In this document: piece after piece, positions 18,224 to 27,000 of the stretch
How positions within the stretch are numbered: position 1 is the first letter of the stretch
How the letters are laid out: every line of letters begins with the position of its first letter
DNA from: Hyphomicrobiales bacterium
Lineage (GTDB): Bacteria; Pseudomonadota; Alphaproteobacteria; Rhizobiales; Aestuariivirgaceae
Direction: 5' to 3'
Assembly (NCBI GenBank): GCA_016710435.1
Contig: JADJVV010000001.1
Coordinates: forward strand, 1 to 64,000
Length of the DNA stretch: 64,000 nucleotides
Notes under the pieces: generated by a model
What the model saw: only the letters and a program-made list of their open reading frames with translations
Databases searched by the model: none
Told to the model about the DNA's origin: nothing
Translations under genes and position numbers: made by a program

Positions 18224-20302
18224 TCAGAACCCGCTTTCCCGCAGGAAGACCGTCACCACCCGCCCCAGAACGAATCCGAGGAAACTCTGCGGGGCCGCTT
18301 CCACCACCACCTGCCCCCGCCGCGCCATGGTTGGCGCCGGCCCGTCGGCAGCCAGGATCAGCGGCAGATAGCCCTGCACCGGCACATCCCGCCCCGCAGC
18401 ACCTTCCGGCGCGGTGAGGATGGAGCCGCCATGGCGCGCCGCAAGATAGGCCACCGCCGGACCCGCCCCGCCCGGATTGCCGATCACCGCGAGGCGCGCC
18501 GTCACGGCGGATGTCGCGCCGTCATCGCCGATGAAACGTCCCCTCGCCCCGGCCGTCAGCCGCCCCGACTCCCGCTCGGCCACAAGTCCGTTGATGACGG
18601 CACCCTCTGGCACAAACACCTGCAACAGCATCTGTTCCGGCGAGACCCATTGCGGCGGCGCCAGGGCCTCCATGCGCTCGGCCACCACGCCATCGAAGGG
18701 CGCGCGCAGGACAAGACGCTCCTCCCGTGCCGAAAGACCGTCCAGTTCGGCCGTGATGGCCGCGCGCTCGTCGGTGAGAATGCGGAGTTGCGCCCGGTCA
18801 TGCGCGTCCGCCGCCAACCGCGCCAGCTTGGCATCGGTGATGGCAAGCCTGAGCCTGGCCGATTGCCGGCGATAGGCAATCTCCGGCGCCTGCAACACGG
18901 CCAGCACCTCTCCTGCCCTCACCGCGTCGCCGGGCTTCACCTGCAAGGACCGCAACTGTGCGGGCTCCGGTGCATAGAGGCGACTCTCTTGCGCAGGCGT
19001 GAGAACAGCCGGCACCGCCACATGGCGGTCCAGCGGAAGTGCCGCGAGAAGCATCAGCACCGCCAGCCCTCCCACCACCATGCGCGAACGTTGTGTGCCC
19101 AGCAGCCGCTTCATGCCCAACTCCTTCCAATTCATCAGTTCACGGAGGACCGGCTTCACGATGAACCAGTGAATCTCGATGAACCCGAGCGGCAGGCCCA
19201 CGGCCTTCGGGAACATGTGATAGACGAGCACGGCAATGCCGCCGAACACGGTGAGCCGGTAGATCCACGTACCCACCGCCAGCGCCACCAATGCCCGCCG
19301 CCGCGCCGGGGGGTGGAATTCCGGGAGCGGTTCTCCCGTCTGGAACAGCAGGTCGCGCAACTGCCACGTCGCCAGCGCAAAGGCCCGCGGGCCAATGCTG
19401 TGCAGACCTGTTGCATCCACCAGCATGTGATAGCCGTCAAAGCGCATGAATGGCGACAAGTTGACGGTGAGGCTCATGATCCACGCCGTCGCCGCAATGA
19501 AATATGTGGCGGAGCGCAACGGCCCGTCCGGCAGGAAGACCCACAACAGCAGTGCCAGGCTGGCGATGGCCATCTCCGTCAGCACGCCCGCAGCGCCGAT
19601 GAGGAAACGCTGCTTGCGCGATGGCAGCCGCCAGGCATCGCTGGCGTCAGTGTAGAGCATCGGTGTCATCACCAGAAAATTGATGCCCATCACCGGCACG
19701 TTGCAGCCATGGTGCCGCGCCGTGAAGCCGTGTCCCAACTCATGGAACACCTTCAGTCCCGTCAGCGTCACGCCATAGAGCAGCGCACCCTGCGGCGTGA
19801 GGTAGTCCATGAAGGTCGCCTTGAAGTGATCCCACTGCCGCCCCGCAAAATAGAGGCCAAGCAGAGCCGAGAGCAGCACAGCGGCAATCACCACCCGCGA
19901 CACCAGCAGTCGCGCCACCGGCAACAGGGCATCCAGGAAAGGCTGCGGATTGACCAGCGGAATGCGGAAGGAAAGATAGGAGTGGAGAATGCGCGCCGGC
20001 ACGGATTGCTGCTGGGCCTGCCATTCCTGCAACAGTCCTGCGGACATGGCACCTTCCACAAGCCGCTGGCGTTTCAGAAAGTCGGCGAGTTCCTGTGCCT
20101 CAGCCGCTCCGCCTGCTGGCGCGCCCCGCACCAGGATCCGCGCCAGTGCGGAAGACAGCCGGTAGAAGCGGTGGCGGACCGGGTCATGCAGCACAAAGCC
20201 TGCCATGCCCGTTCGGTCATACCCCGCATCGCTCAACGTGACACCGGCCCGCAGGCGCGGAAACGCTTCCGGGGCCGGTGCTGCCTGGCGGACCGCCTGC
20301 AT
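18224..20302 (-). CDS. Fusion of PqqD-like domain, M50 site-2-type protease and HlyD-like adaptor
   Basis: A 692-residue polytopic membrane protein. Residues about 15-85 resemble a PqqD/RRE fold (FVLHDPVRHRFYRLSS). The membrane part carries the M50 metalloprotease motif HELGHG near residue 191, further helices, and MRFDGYHMLVDATG near 288, where the third zinc ligand of M50 proteins is expected (an aspartate). From about residue 430 a barrel-sandwich hybrid follows, as in HlyD adaptors: AVTPAQES-like strand, LQVKPGDAVRAGEVLAVLQA, a short helical hairpin and LVLRAPFDGVVAERM. The ATG at 20302 lies one base after the stop of the upstream GAF-HlyD gene, so the two are coupled. It closes the export locus. 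Whether it cuts, transports or assembles the giant protein is unknown. Confidence 0.8.
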   Translation of the reverse strand: MQAVRQAAPAPEAFPRLRAGVTLSDAGYDRTGMAGFVLHDPVRHRFYRLSSALARILVRGAPAGGAAEAQELADFLKRQRLVEGAMSAGLLQEWQAQQQSVPARILHSYLSFRIPLVNPQPFLDALLPVARLLVSRVVIAAVLLSALLGLYFAGRQWDHFKATFMDYLTPQGALLYGVTLTGLKVFHELGHGFTARHHGCNVPVMGINFLVMTPMLYTDASDAWRLPSRKQRFLIGAAGVLTEMAIASLALLLWVFLPDGPLRSATYFIAATAWIMSLTVNLSPFMRFDGYHMLVDATGLHSIGPRAFALATWQLRDLLFQTGEPLPEFHPPARRRALVALAVGTWIYRLTVFGGIAVLVYHMFPKAVGLPLGFIEIHWFIVKPVLRELMNWKELGMKRLLGTQRSRMVVGGLAVLMLLAALPLDRHVAVPAVLTPAQESRLYAPEPAQLRSLQVKPGDAVRAGEVLAVLQAPEIAYRRQSARLRLAITDAKLARLAADAHDRAQLRILTDERAAITAELDGLSAREERLVLRAPFDGVVAERMEALAPPQWVSPEQMLLQVFVPEGAVINGLVAERESGRLTAGARGRFIGDDGATSAVTARLAVIGNPGGAGPAVAYLAARHGGSILTAPEGAAGRDVPVQGYLPLILAADGPAPTMARRGQVVVEAAPQSFLGFVLGRVVTVFLRESGF

Positions 20303-20303
20303 G

Positions 20304-21716
20304 CTACCAGCCGAAATGCTGGCGCAGCGCCGCGATGGGCCGCCGCAAAAGATAGAAGCCCAATGGCACACGATCGCCCACGATCTGCGCCGTGCCGCGC
20401 AAGCCGATCCGTTCCGGCAGAGCGCTGTCCGATGCTGCTGCCATCAGCACAAAGGCCATGCCGCCCGCTGCCGTGGGATGGGCGTGATAGCTCGTCTCGG
20501 TGAGCATGCCACTGCGCGGGTGCAACGGGTCTGCATCGAGGAACAGCCACACGCTCTTCTCTCCATCCAGCGTGATGGCATCGGCAACCGCAAGCTCGAT
20601 GCGGTAGGTGACGCGGGCGGGGTCGGCGATCTCCATCACCTTCTCCCCCGTCCGTACCGGCCTGCCCAGCCAATCGTTCCGCGCGGAGTAGATCAGGAGA
20701 CCGTCACGATCCGCCCGCACCACGCTGCGCGCCAGAAGGCTCGCGGCATAGTCCCGTTCAGCCTGGGCCAGCAGCAACTCCTGCTCCGCCGTCGCCAGCG
20801 TTCGCTTCAACTCCACATCCTGAAATGCGCCATTCCGCGCCGTCGCCAGCCGGCTCTCGGCCACCTGCACCTTCTGCGCCGCAATCGCGGCCTCGGCTTG
20901 CAACTGCGTATCCTCCAGCGCGAACAATTCTTCGCCGCGCCGCACCGGGCTATTGGCCTCGGCGGAAACGCGTGCAATCGCGCCATCCATCGGTGCGGTC
21001 ACGAGGCGTGGTTCATCGGCCACCACCTCGAACGGAGCGAGCGCCGTCATCGGCACCGGCACCAGAAGAAGAAGCGCCAGCACCAGGGGAACGCCGATCA
21101 TCGCCCAACGCGGCAGCGAGAGCTTGCGCAAGAGCAAGGGTGGCGTGAGGGCACACAGCGCATGTGCGTATGTCGCCATCGCCCGCTGCGCCACCGAACG
21201 GTCAGGAACAGACCATGCTGTCGCCCGCGCCAGCAGGATGACGGCAAAGACCTCGCCCTTCCGGTCCGAGAGTGGCAAGAGAAGTCCGTGGAGCAGCGTC
21301 GGTGACACCGCTGTCAGGGCAAGTTCCTGCGGTTCGCGCGCCAGCTTGCAGGCATTGACCGTGCGCGTGACCGACTGGATCAGCGGTGCCGTCACGTCGA
21401 TGGAGGGCACGTCCGAAACGGCTTCGACAGTGAAACGGCCCGAGCGCGAACGGCGCAGAAACCAGCCCTGCTGGAAACCGAGCAGCGCGCGGGAATCATT
21501 GAGGGCATGGAAGAGAATGGCCGCTGCCGCCGGCAATTGCCGGATCTCGCCTTCCAATGTGACCAGCTTGACGAGCCTGAGTGTTGACTCCGCCGGTGCA
21601 GCAGCCGGCGGAGGTGCGTGTGGGGTTGCCTTCCCCTGCCCGCCCGGAAACGGGATGGTGTTTCCGGGAACAGGTGAAGGGGTGAAGGCCGGGTGCGCGC
21701 GGTAGGGGCTGTTCAT
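20304..21716 (-). CDS. HlyD-family adaptor with N-terminal GAF-like domain
   Basis: 470 residues. A Pro/Ala-rich head is followed, from about residue 45 to 200, by a soluble domain with the hydrophobic pattern of a GAF domain (AAAAILFHALNDSRALLGFQ, LLLPLSDRKGEVFAVILL). One membrane segment (WAMIGVPLVLALLLLVPVPM) lies near residue 215. After it comes the adaptor part: LVTAPMDGAIARVSAEANSP, a coiled-coil hairpin rich in Ala and Gln, and SVVRADRDGLLIYSARND. Topology would put the GAF-like domain in the cytoplasm and the adaptor in the periplasm. It lies between the short adaptor and the M50 fusion on one transcript. A sensor joined to an adaptor would be unusual. Confidence 0.78.
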   Translation of the reverse strand: MNSPYRAHPAFTPSPVPGNTIPFPGGQGKATPHAPPPAAAPAESTLRLVKLVTLEGEIRQLPAAAAILFHALNDSRALLGFQQGWFLRRSRSGRFTVEAVSDVPSIDVTAPLIQSVTRTVNACKLAREPQELALTAVSPTLLHGLLLPLSDRKGEVFAVILLARATAWSVPDRSVAQRAMATYAHALCALTPPLLLRKLSLPRWAMIGVPLVLALLLLVPVPMTALAPFEVVADEPRLVTAPMDGAIARVSAEANSPVRRGEELFALEDTQLQAEAAIAAQKVQVAESRLATARNGAFQDVELKRTLATAEQELLLAQAERDYAASLLARSVVRADRDGLLIYSARNDWLGRPVRTGEKVMEIADPARVTYRIELAVADAITLDGEKSVWLFLDADPLHPRSGMLTETSYHAHPTAAGGMAFVLMAAASDSALPERIGLRGTAQIVGDRVPLGFYLLRRPIAALRQHFGW

Positions 21717-21761
21717 GTTGATAAGCCGCCTTTACTGGGGAGAGAGCGAGCGCACCCGGCC

Positions 21762-22490
21762 TCAGCTGCCAGCCGCGTGGAACGTTGCCGTCCCACTCAT
21801 GCCAGGCAGAACTGAAAATCCGGGGTCTTTGAGAATGCCGAAGGCCTTGATGGTCTGGCTCACGGGATCGACAGTGGCGCCCATCCGCACCACTTCGGCC
21901 GCAAGCGTTTCACCCGTCTCGTCCACGGTGAACGTGAAGCTGTCGCCGGCCTTCACCCGCGTCAGCCATTTGGAAGGAATGATCGTCTCGATTTCGAGCC
22001 GCGTCATGTCGACAATCCTGATGAGGGGCTGGTTGGGCGCGGGGCTTTCGTGTTCCTGCACGATGCGCTCCACCAGACGGCCGTCGAACGGCGCCTTGAA
22101 GTCGCAACTGCCCGTGCGCGCCTGCAAGGCCTGCGCCTCGGCCCGCGCCTGCTCGTATTCGGCTTCCGATACGCGCACCTCGTTTGCACCCATGGCGCCC
22201 TTGGCGAGAAGCCGCCGGTTGTTGACCATCACCAGTTCGCGCGCCCTGGCCTGCGCCCGGGCAGCCGTCACCTCGGCAGCATATTTGCGGCAGTCGAACA
22301 CGATCAACGTGTCGCCCTTTGCAAACATCTCGCCTTCAAGTTTCGGCAGCTTTGAAACGCGCGCCGTATAGTCCACCGCGATCGTCGCCTCCGTCAGCGC
22401 CGTCACGACGCCGCGCGCCGTTGCCTCCTGCGCCCCTGCGGCCGCAGGCAAAGCGCCTGCGAACAACAGCGCAACCAGTGACGTCTTCAT
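21762..22490 (-). CDS. Short HlyD/RND-type periplasmic adaptor subunit
   Basis: 242-residue secreted protein with signal peptide MKTSLVALLFAGALPAAAGA. It holds a lipoyl-like half motif (ARGVVTALTEATIAVDYTARV, LEGEMFAKGDTLIVFDC), a short alpha-hairpin with repeated Ala/Arg/Glu, the second half CDFKAPFDGRLVERIVQEHE, and a beta-barrel domain ending VLPGMSGTATFHAAG. It is shorter than most RND adaptors (about 350-400) because the hairpin is small. GGAGAG lies five bases before the ATG at 22490. It probably links the membrane proteins of the locus to the TolC-like channel encoded immediately upstream. Confidence 0.82.
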   Translation of the reverse strand: MKTSLVALLFAGALPAAAGAQEATARGVVTALTEATIAVDYTARVSKLPKLEGEMFAKGDTLIVFDCRKYAAEVTAARAQARARELVMVNNRRLLAKGAMGANEVRVSEAEYEQARAEAQALQARTGSCDFKAPFDGRLVERIVQEHESPAPNQPLIRIVDMTRLEIETIIPSKWLTRVKAGDSFTFTVDETGETLAAEVVRMGATVDPVSQTIKAFGILKDPGFSVLPGMSGTATFHAAGS

Positions 22491-22518
22491 GATCTCTCCC
22501 CACCCCATGATCATGCCC

Positions 22519-24045
22519 TCAGCCGCCAGACCTGTCGCCGCGTTCCAGCCACACCCCGCGCAAGTGCGCCGCGAGGGTCTTCACGTTTTCTCCTCCCGTG
22601 ACATTCTCGCCGTAGGGATCGATACCGACTGTCGCGTAGATGTTGGCGAATGCGTTCTGCAGGTCGGCGTGGGCAATGTCGCGCTTCACCGAAGCAACAA
22701 GTGTGTTCATCTCTTCGCGGATGAGGGCCTGCTCGCTCGTTGCATCCTCGGCAGCGGAGGCGCGCACCTGCGAGAGAATGCGCTGCTGCACCGCGAGGTA
22801 GTCGCTGGCATCCTTGAGGATCAGCGATTGCTGGGCGTAACGGGCGCGCGCCGCATGCACCTGCGTGAATACCGCCATGGTGAGCGCCAGCGCCTGCGTG
22901 CGTTCCACATCATCGCGTGCCTCGTTTTCCTTCTTGATGGCCGGATAGGAGAACACGCGCATCACGTTCCAGCTCGCCTTGGCACCCCACGCCAGCCAGT
23001 TGGAATGGAAAAGAAGGTCATTCGAGTCCCAGTTGGCGCCGCCAAACACCTGGATGCCCGGAAGCAATTGCAGCAACGCCGCATCGGCCTCCTGTTTGCT
23101 GATGCGGGCCTTCAGCAGGGCCTCGCGCAGTTCCGGCCTGTGGGTCATCGCCAGTTCCACGAGTTGGTTGCCGGACTGCGTCAGCTTGAGAGCGGTCTGT
23201 TCGCGCGACGGCACCTGCAGTTTGAAGGCGCTTCCCGGCGGAATGTTCATGAGTGCCGCAAGCTGGATCTTGGCCGTCTTCAGTTCCAGTTCCAGTTCGT
23301 GAATCTGCTTGCGGATGTCCACCAGTTCGCGCTGGTAGGTGAGCGCAGTGAGCGGCGAAAGCGCCCCTTCCCGCGCCAGCGAGCGCGAATTGGAGAGCGC
23401 GTGATCCACCCTGCCCTCCAGCGATTGCAGGCCGCCAAGCAGATGTTCCGCCGTGACCGCGCGCCAGTAGGCCGTGCGCACGTCCTCGACAATGCGGTTG
23501 ACGATCTTGCGCCGCCGCTCTTCGGCAATCAGCGCCTCATTGCTTGCCTGCTTGGCCCGCACATAGGAGAGGCCGAAATCAAGCACGTTCCACGATGCAG
23601 TGACATCCGCCGCCAGCGTATTGCGTTCGAGAGAGGTCGTGGCATCGGCGGATTTCACGCCCGTGGTGAGCGACCGCGAATAGCCCCCCGCCGATGGGTC
23701 GCGGCCATTGTATCCCGAGGCCGCGACCACCTGCGGCAGCATGGCGGCGGATTTCACGTCCGCCACACGCGCAGCAAGCGCCACGTTCATCATCTCGACG
23801 CGATGGTCGAGATTGTACTTCAGCGCCCGGGCCATGGCCTCATAGAGTCCGATGGCCCCCGACACCGGTTCCTGGTTCGCCACCAGTTGCTCGGCATTTG
23901 TGGTGACGAAGCCGTTCATCTCGTCACTGCCGATCAGTTGCGGCTTCACCGAGCAGCCCGCAAGCAGGCTGGCGGTGAGAAGCATTGCCAAGGGCAAGAT
24001 GGGATGGGCGATGGAGCGCTGCCGCTCAGGGATGTGTTTGTTCAT
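22519..24045 (-). CDS. TolC-family outer membrane efflux lipoprotein
   Basis: 508-residue outer membrane channel. The start MNKHIPERQ at 24045 gives a lipoprotein signal peptide ending LLTASLLAGC, so the mature protein would be lipid-anchored. Two OEP-like halves follow, with long helices (YEAMARALKYNLDHRVEMMN near residue 70; LVELAMTHRPELREALLKAR near 300) and a repeat of the pattern in the second half. It starts 46 bases after the stop of the giant protein gene on the same strand. In the setting it should be the exit channel for that protein. Confidence 0.86.
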   Translation of the reverse strand: MNKHIPERQRSIAHPILPLAMLLTASLLAGCSVKPQLIGSDEMNGFVTTNAEQLVANQEPVSGAIGLYEAMARALKYNLDHRVEMMNVALAARVADVKSAAMLPQVVAASGYNGRDPSAGGYSRSLTTGVKSADATTSLERNTLAADVTASWNVLDFGLSYVRAKQASNEALIAEERRRKIVNRIVEDVRTAYWRAVTAEHLLGGLQSLEGRVDHALSNSRSLAREGALSPLTALTYQRELVDIRKQIHELELELKTAKIQLAALMNIPPGSAFKLQVPSREQTALKLTQSGNQLVELAMTHRPELREALLKARISKQEADAALLQLLPGIQVFGGANWDSNDLLFHSNWLAWGAKASWNVMRVFSYPAIKKENEARDDVERTQALALTMAVFTQVHAARARYAQQSLILKDASDYLAVQQRILSQVRASAAEDATSEQALIREEMNTLVASVKRDIAHADLQNAFANIYATVGIDPYGENVTGGENVKTLAAHLRGVWLERGDRSGG

Positions 24046-24090
24046 TGTTTTAAACTCTGGATTGTGTTGCAGGACATGCGAAAACATCAC

Positions 24091-27000
24091 TCACTCCGCG
24101 GCGAGCGCCATCTCGACAGGTGGCCCCTCGTGCCGCGCGATGCGGGCGATCTGCATCCGCATGTCCTCGATCAGGGCGGAGATATGGTCACCGCTTCCGG
24201 CGTCAGGCTCCGCTTCCGACGAAGTGGGATTGACCATGATCGGCCACCGCAGGCTGCGGCCCGTGCCGTCGCTGGCATGGATCATCAGCTGCAGCGGCTG
24301 GCGGTCTGGCCGGATGTTCACCACGAGCGTCTGCGAATCAATCACGGCCACAGTGTCGGGAAGCGCTTCACCGTGCGGACCCGTGATGCCCGTCACCGTC
24401 ACGCCGTGATCCAGCTTGTCGATACCGACGAAGAGTGCATCATTCTTGATCAGCGTCTTCACTGTCAGCATGGGATGATCGGCAAGCGAGAGAGCCAGCG
24501 AAATGCTGTCGCCGATGTAGGGATGAACGGCGAGGTCATCGAGCAACTGGTGCATCCAGCTTGCCCTGCGGCCCTGGCGCTGGGCCCACTCCACGAGCCG
24601 GCCGATGATGTCGTCACCGCGGCCAAGGTCTGCCGCGCTGTTCAGTGACGCAAGTCCTTCGACGGCGTTGAGGATGACATCGTGGCCCAGGTCTGGCGTG
24701 CCATGGAGGTCGCCGAGATCATTCACCATTTCTGATATCACGATATCGGCGGGAGCAGTCCTGCCCGCGTCGATCGGTGGCAATTGCTCCGGCGACGGTG
24801 ACGGGCCCGGCATTGGCGCAGCCGGCATGATCACTTCCCACGCGAAGGTGAGCGATGCCGTTCCACCGTGACCATCATCGGCCGTGATGGTCACCGTGTA
24901 GGGACCATCTGCGGAGGCTCCCAGCGCAACCGTGCCGCTGATGACGCCGGTGGCCGGATCAATCACAAGCCCGGCAGGAAGCCCCGTCGCCGAGAAGGTC
25001 AGCGTGTCGCTGCTGTCGGGATCGCCGAACAGCTGTGCCACGGGCGTGGTCACGCTGTCACCCTCGTTGGCGGCCTGATCGGCTGCGGGTGCGAGTGTGA
25101 CGGGCGCATCATTCACGCCGGTGATTTCGATATCGAGCGTCGCCGTGTCCGTGCCACCATTGCCATCCGAGACCGTATAGGTGACTGTCTCGATGACCAC
25201 CTCACCCACCGCGAGTGTGTTTGCAGTGCTGTTGGGTTGGAACGACCACGTGCCGTTCGCCTGCATCACCAAGGTGCCATGGGTGAGCACGATGGTCGCG
25301 GGCGTGACCGCGCCGACAGGCTGGCCGTTAAGCATGGTGACAAACAACGGGTCTGAGTCGGGGCCCGTGTCGGCATCACCCGTGGCTGGATCCGTCAGCA
25401 CATTGCCGGATTGCGGCGTGTCTTCGGTGTTGGTCGAGGAGTCATCGACAGCCAGCGGCGGCAGGTTGCTGACGGTGTAGGTGACGGTGGTCTGCACCGA
25501 GGCGCCATCCGGGTCCGTCGCCGTGACCGTCACGGTGTAGGGTCCGGCCTGCGAGGCATCGGCGGGAAGCGTGCCGCTGATGATGCCGGTCGCGGGATCG
25601 ATCACCATGCCGGGTGGAAGCCCCGTCGCCGTGAAGCTCAGGGGCTCGCCATCGGGATCGGCCAGGAAGCTGCCCACATCGACGGGAGCCGGCGTCGCCC
25701 CGTCGGTCGCCGCCACATCCGGGATGATGTTCAGCGGATCAGCAGCCGGAACCGGATTGTCCGGCGTGCCCGGGTTGGACGGGTCAATGACCACGGGGGT
25801 GTCGTTGGCTCCCGCAACCGTGATGACCAGCGTCGCGGTAGCGGTGCCGCCATTGCCGTCATCGATCGTGTAGGTGATGGTCTCGGTCGCCGTCTCGCCC
25901 GCATCGAGGCCGTTGTAGGCCGTGCCCGGAACGAAGCTGTAGGACCCGTCGGCATTGAGGGTGAGGACACCGCCGCCTGCCGTGGTGAAGGGCGTGCCGA
26001 TGGTGACCGGAGATGCACCCTGAACCGCCGCTGCCACGGTGAGCGGATCGGCATCGGGAGCGGTGTCGGCGTCCGCCCCTGCCCCGGTGATGACGTTGCC
26101 GCTCACATTCGCAGAGTCCTCGCCAACGGACGCCGTGTCATCGACAGCCAGCGGCGGCAGGTTGCTGACGGTGTAGGTGACGGTGGTCTGCACCGAGGCG
26201 CCATCCGGGTCCGTCGCCGTGACCGTCACGGTGTAGGGTCCGGCCTGCGAGGCATCGGCGGGAAGCGTGCCGCTGATGATGCCGGTCGCGGGATCGATCA
26301 CCATGCCGGGTGGAAGCCCCGTCGCCGTGAAGCTCAGGGGCTCGCCATCGGGATCGGCCAGGAAGCTGCCCACATCGACGGGAGCCGGCGTCGCCCCGTC
26401 GGTCGCCGCCACATCCGGGATGATGTTCAGCGGATCAGCGGCGGGGACCGGATTGTCCGGCGTGCCCGGGTTGGACGGGTCAATGACCACGGGGGTGTCG
26501 TTGGCTCCCGCAACCGTGATGACCAGCGTCGCGGTAGCGGTGCCGCCATTGCCGTCATCGATCGTGTAGGTGATGGTCTCGGTCGCCGTCTCGCCCGCAT
26601 CGAGGCCGTTGTAGGCCGTGCCCGGAACGAAGCTGTAGGACCCGTCGGCATTGAGGGTGAGGACACCGCCGCCTGCCGTGGTGAAGGGCGTGCCGATGGT
26701 GACCGGAGATGCACCCTGAACCGCCGCTGCCACGGTGAGCGGATCGGCATCGGGAGCGGTGTCGGCGTCCGCCCCTGCCCCGGTGATGACGTTGCCGCTC
26801 ACATTCGCAGAGTCCTCGCCAACGGACGCCGTGTCATCGACAGCCAGCGGCGGCAGGTTGCTGACGGTGTAGGTGACGGTGGTCTGCACCGAGGCGCCAT
26901 CCGGGTCCGTCGCCGTGACCGTCACGGTGTAGGGTCCGGCCTGCGAGGCATCGGCGGGAAGCGTGCCGCTGATGATGCCGGTCGCGGGATCGATCACCAT

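Noticed and set aside
18116..24648. Long plus-strand frames (about 800 and 720 codons) across the export genes
   Set aside because: Shadows of GC-rich codon use; Arg/His/Gln-rich with no recognisable fold.
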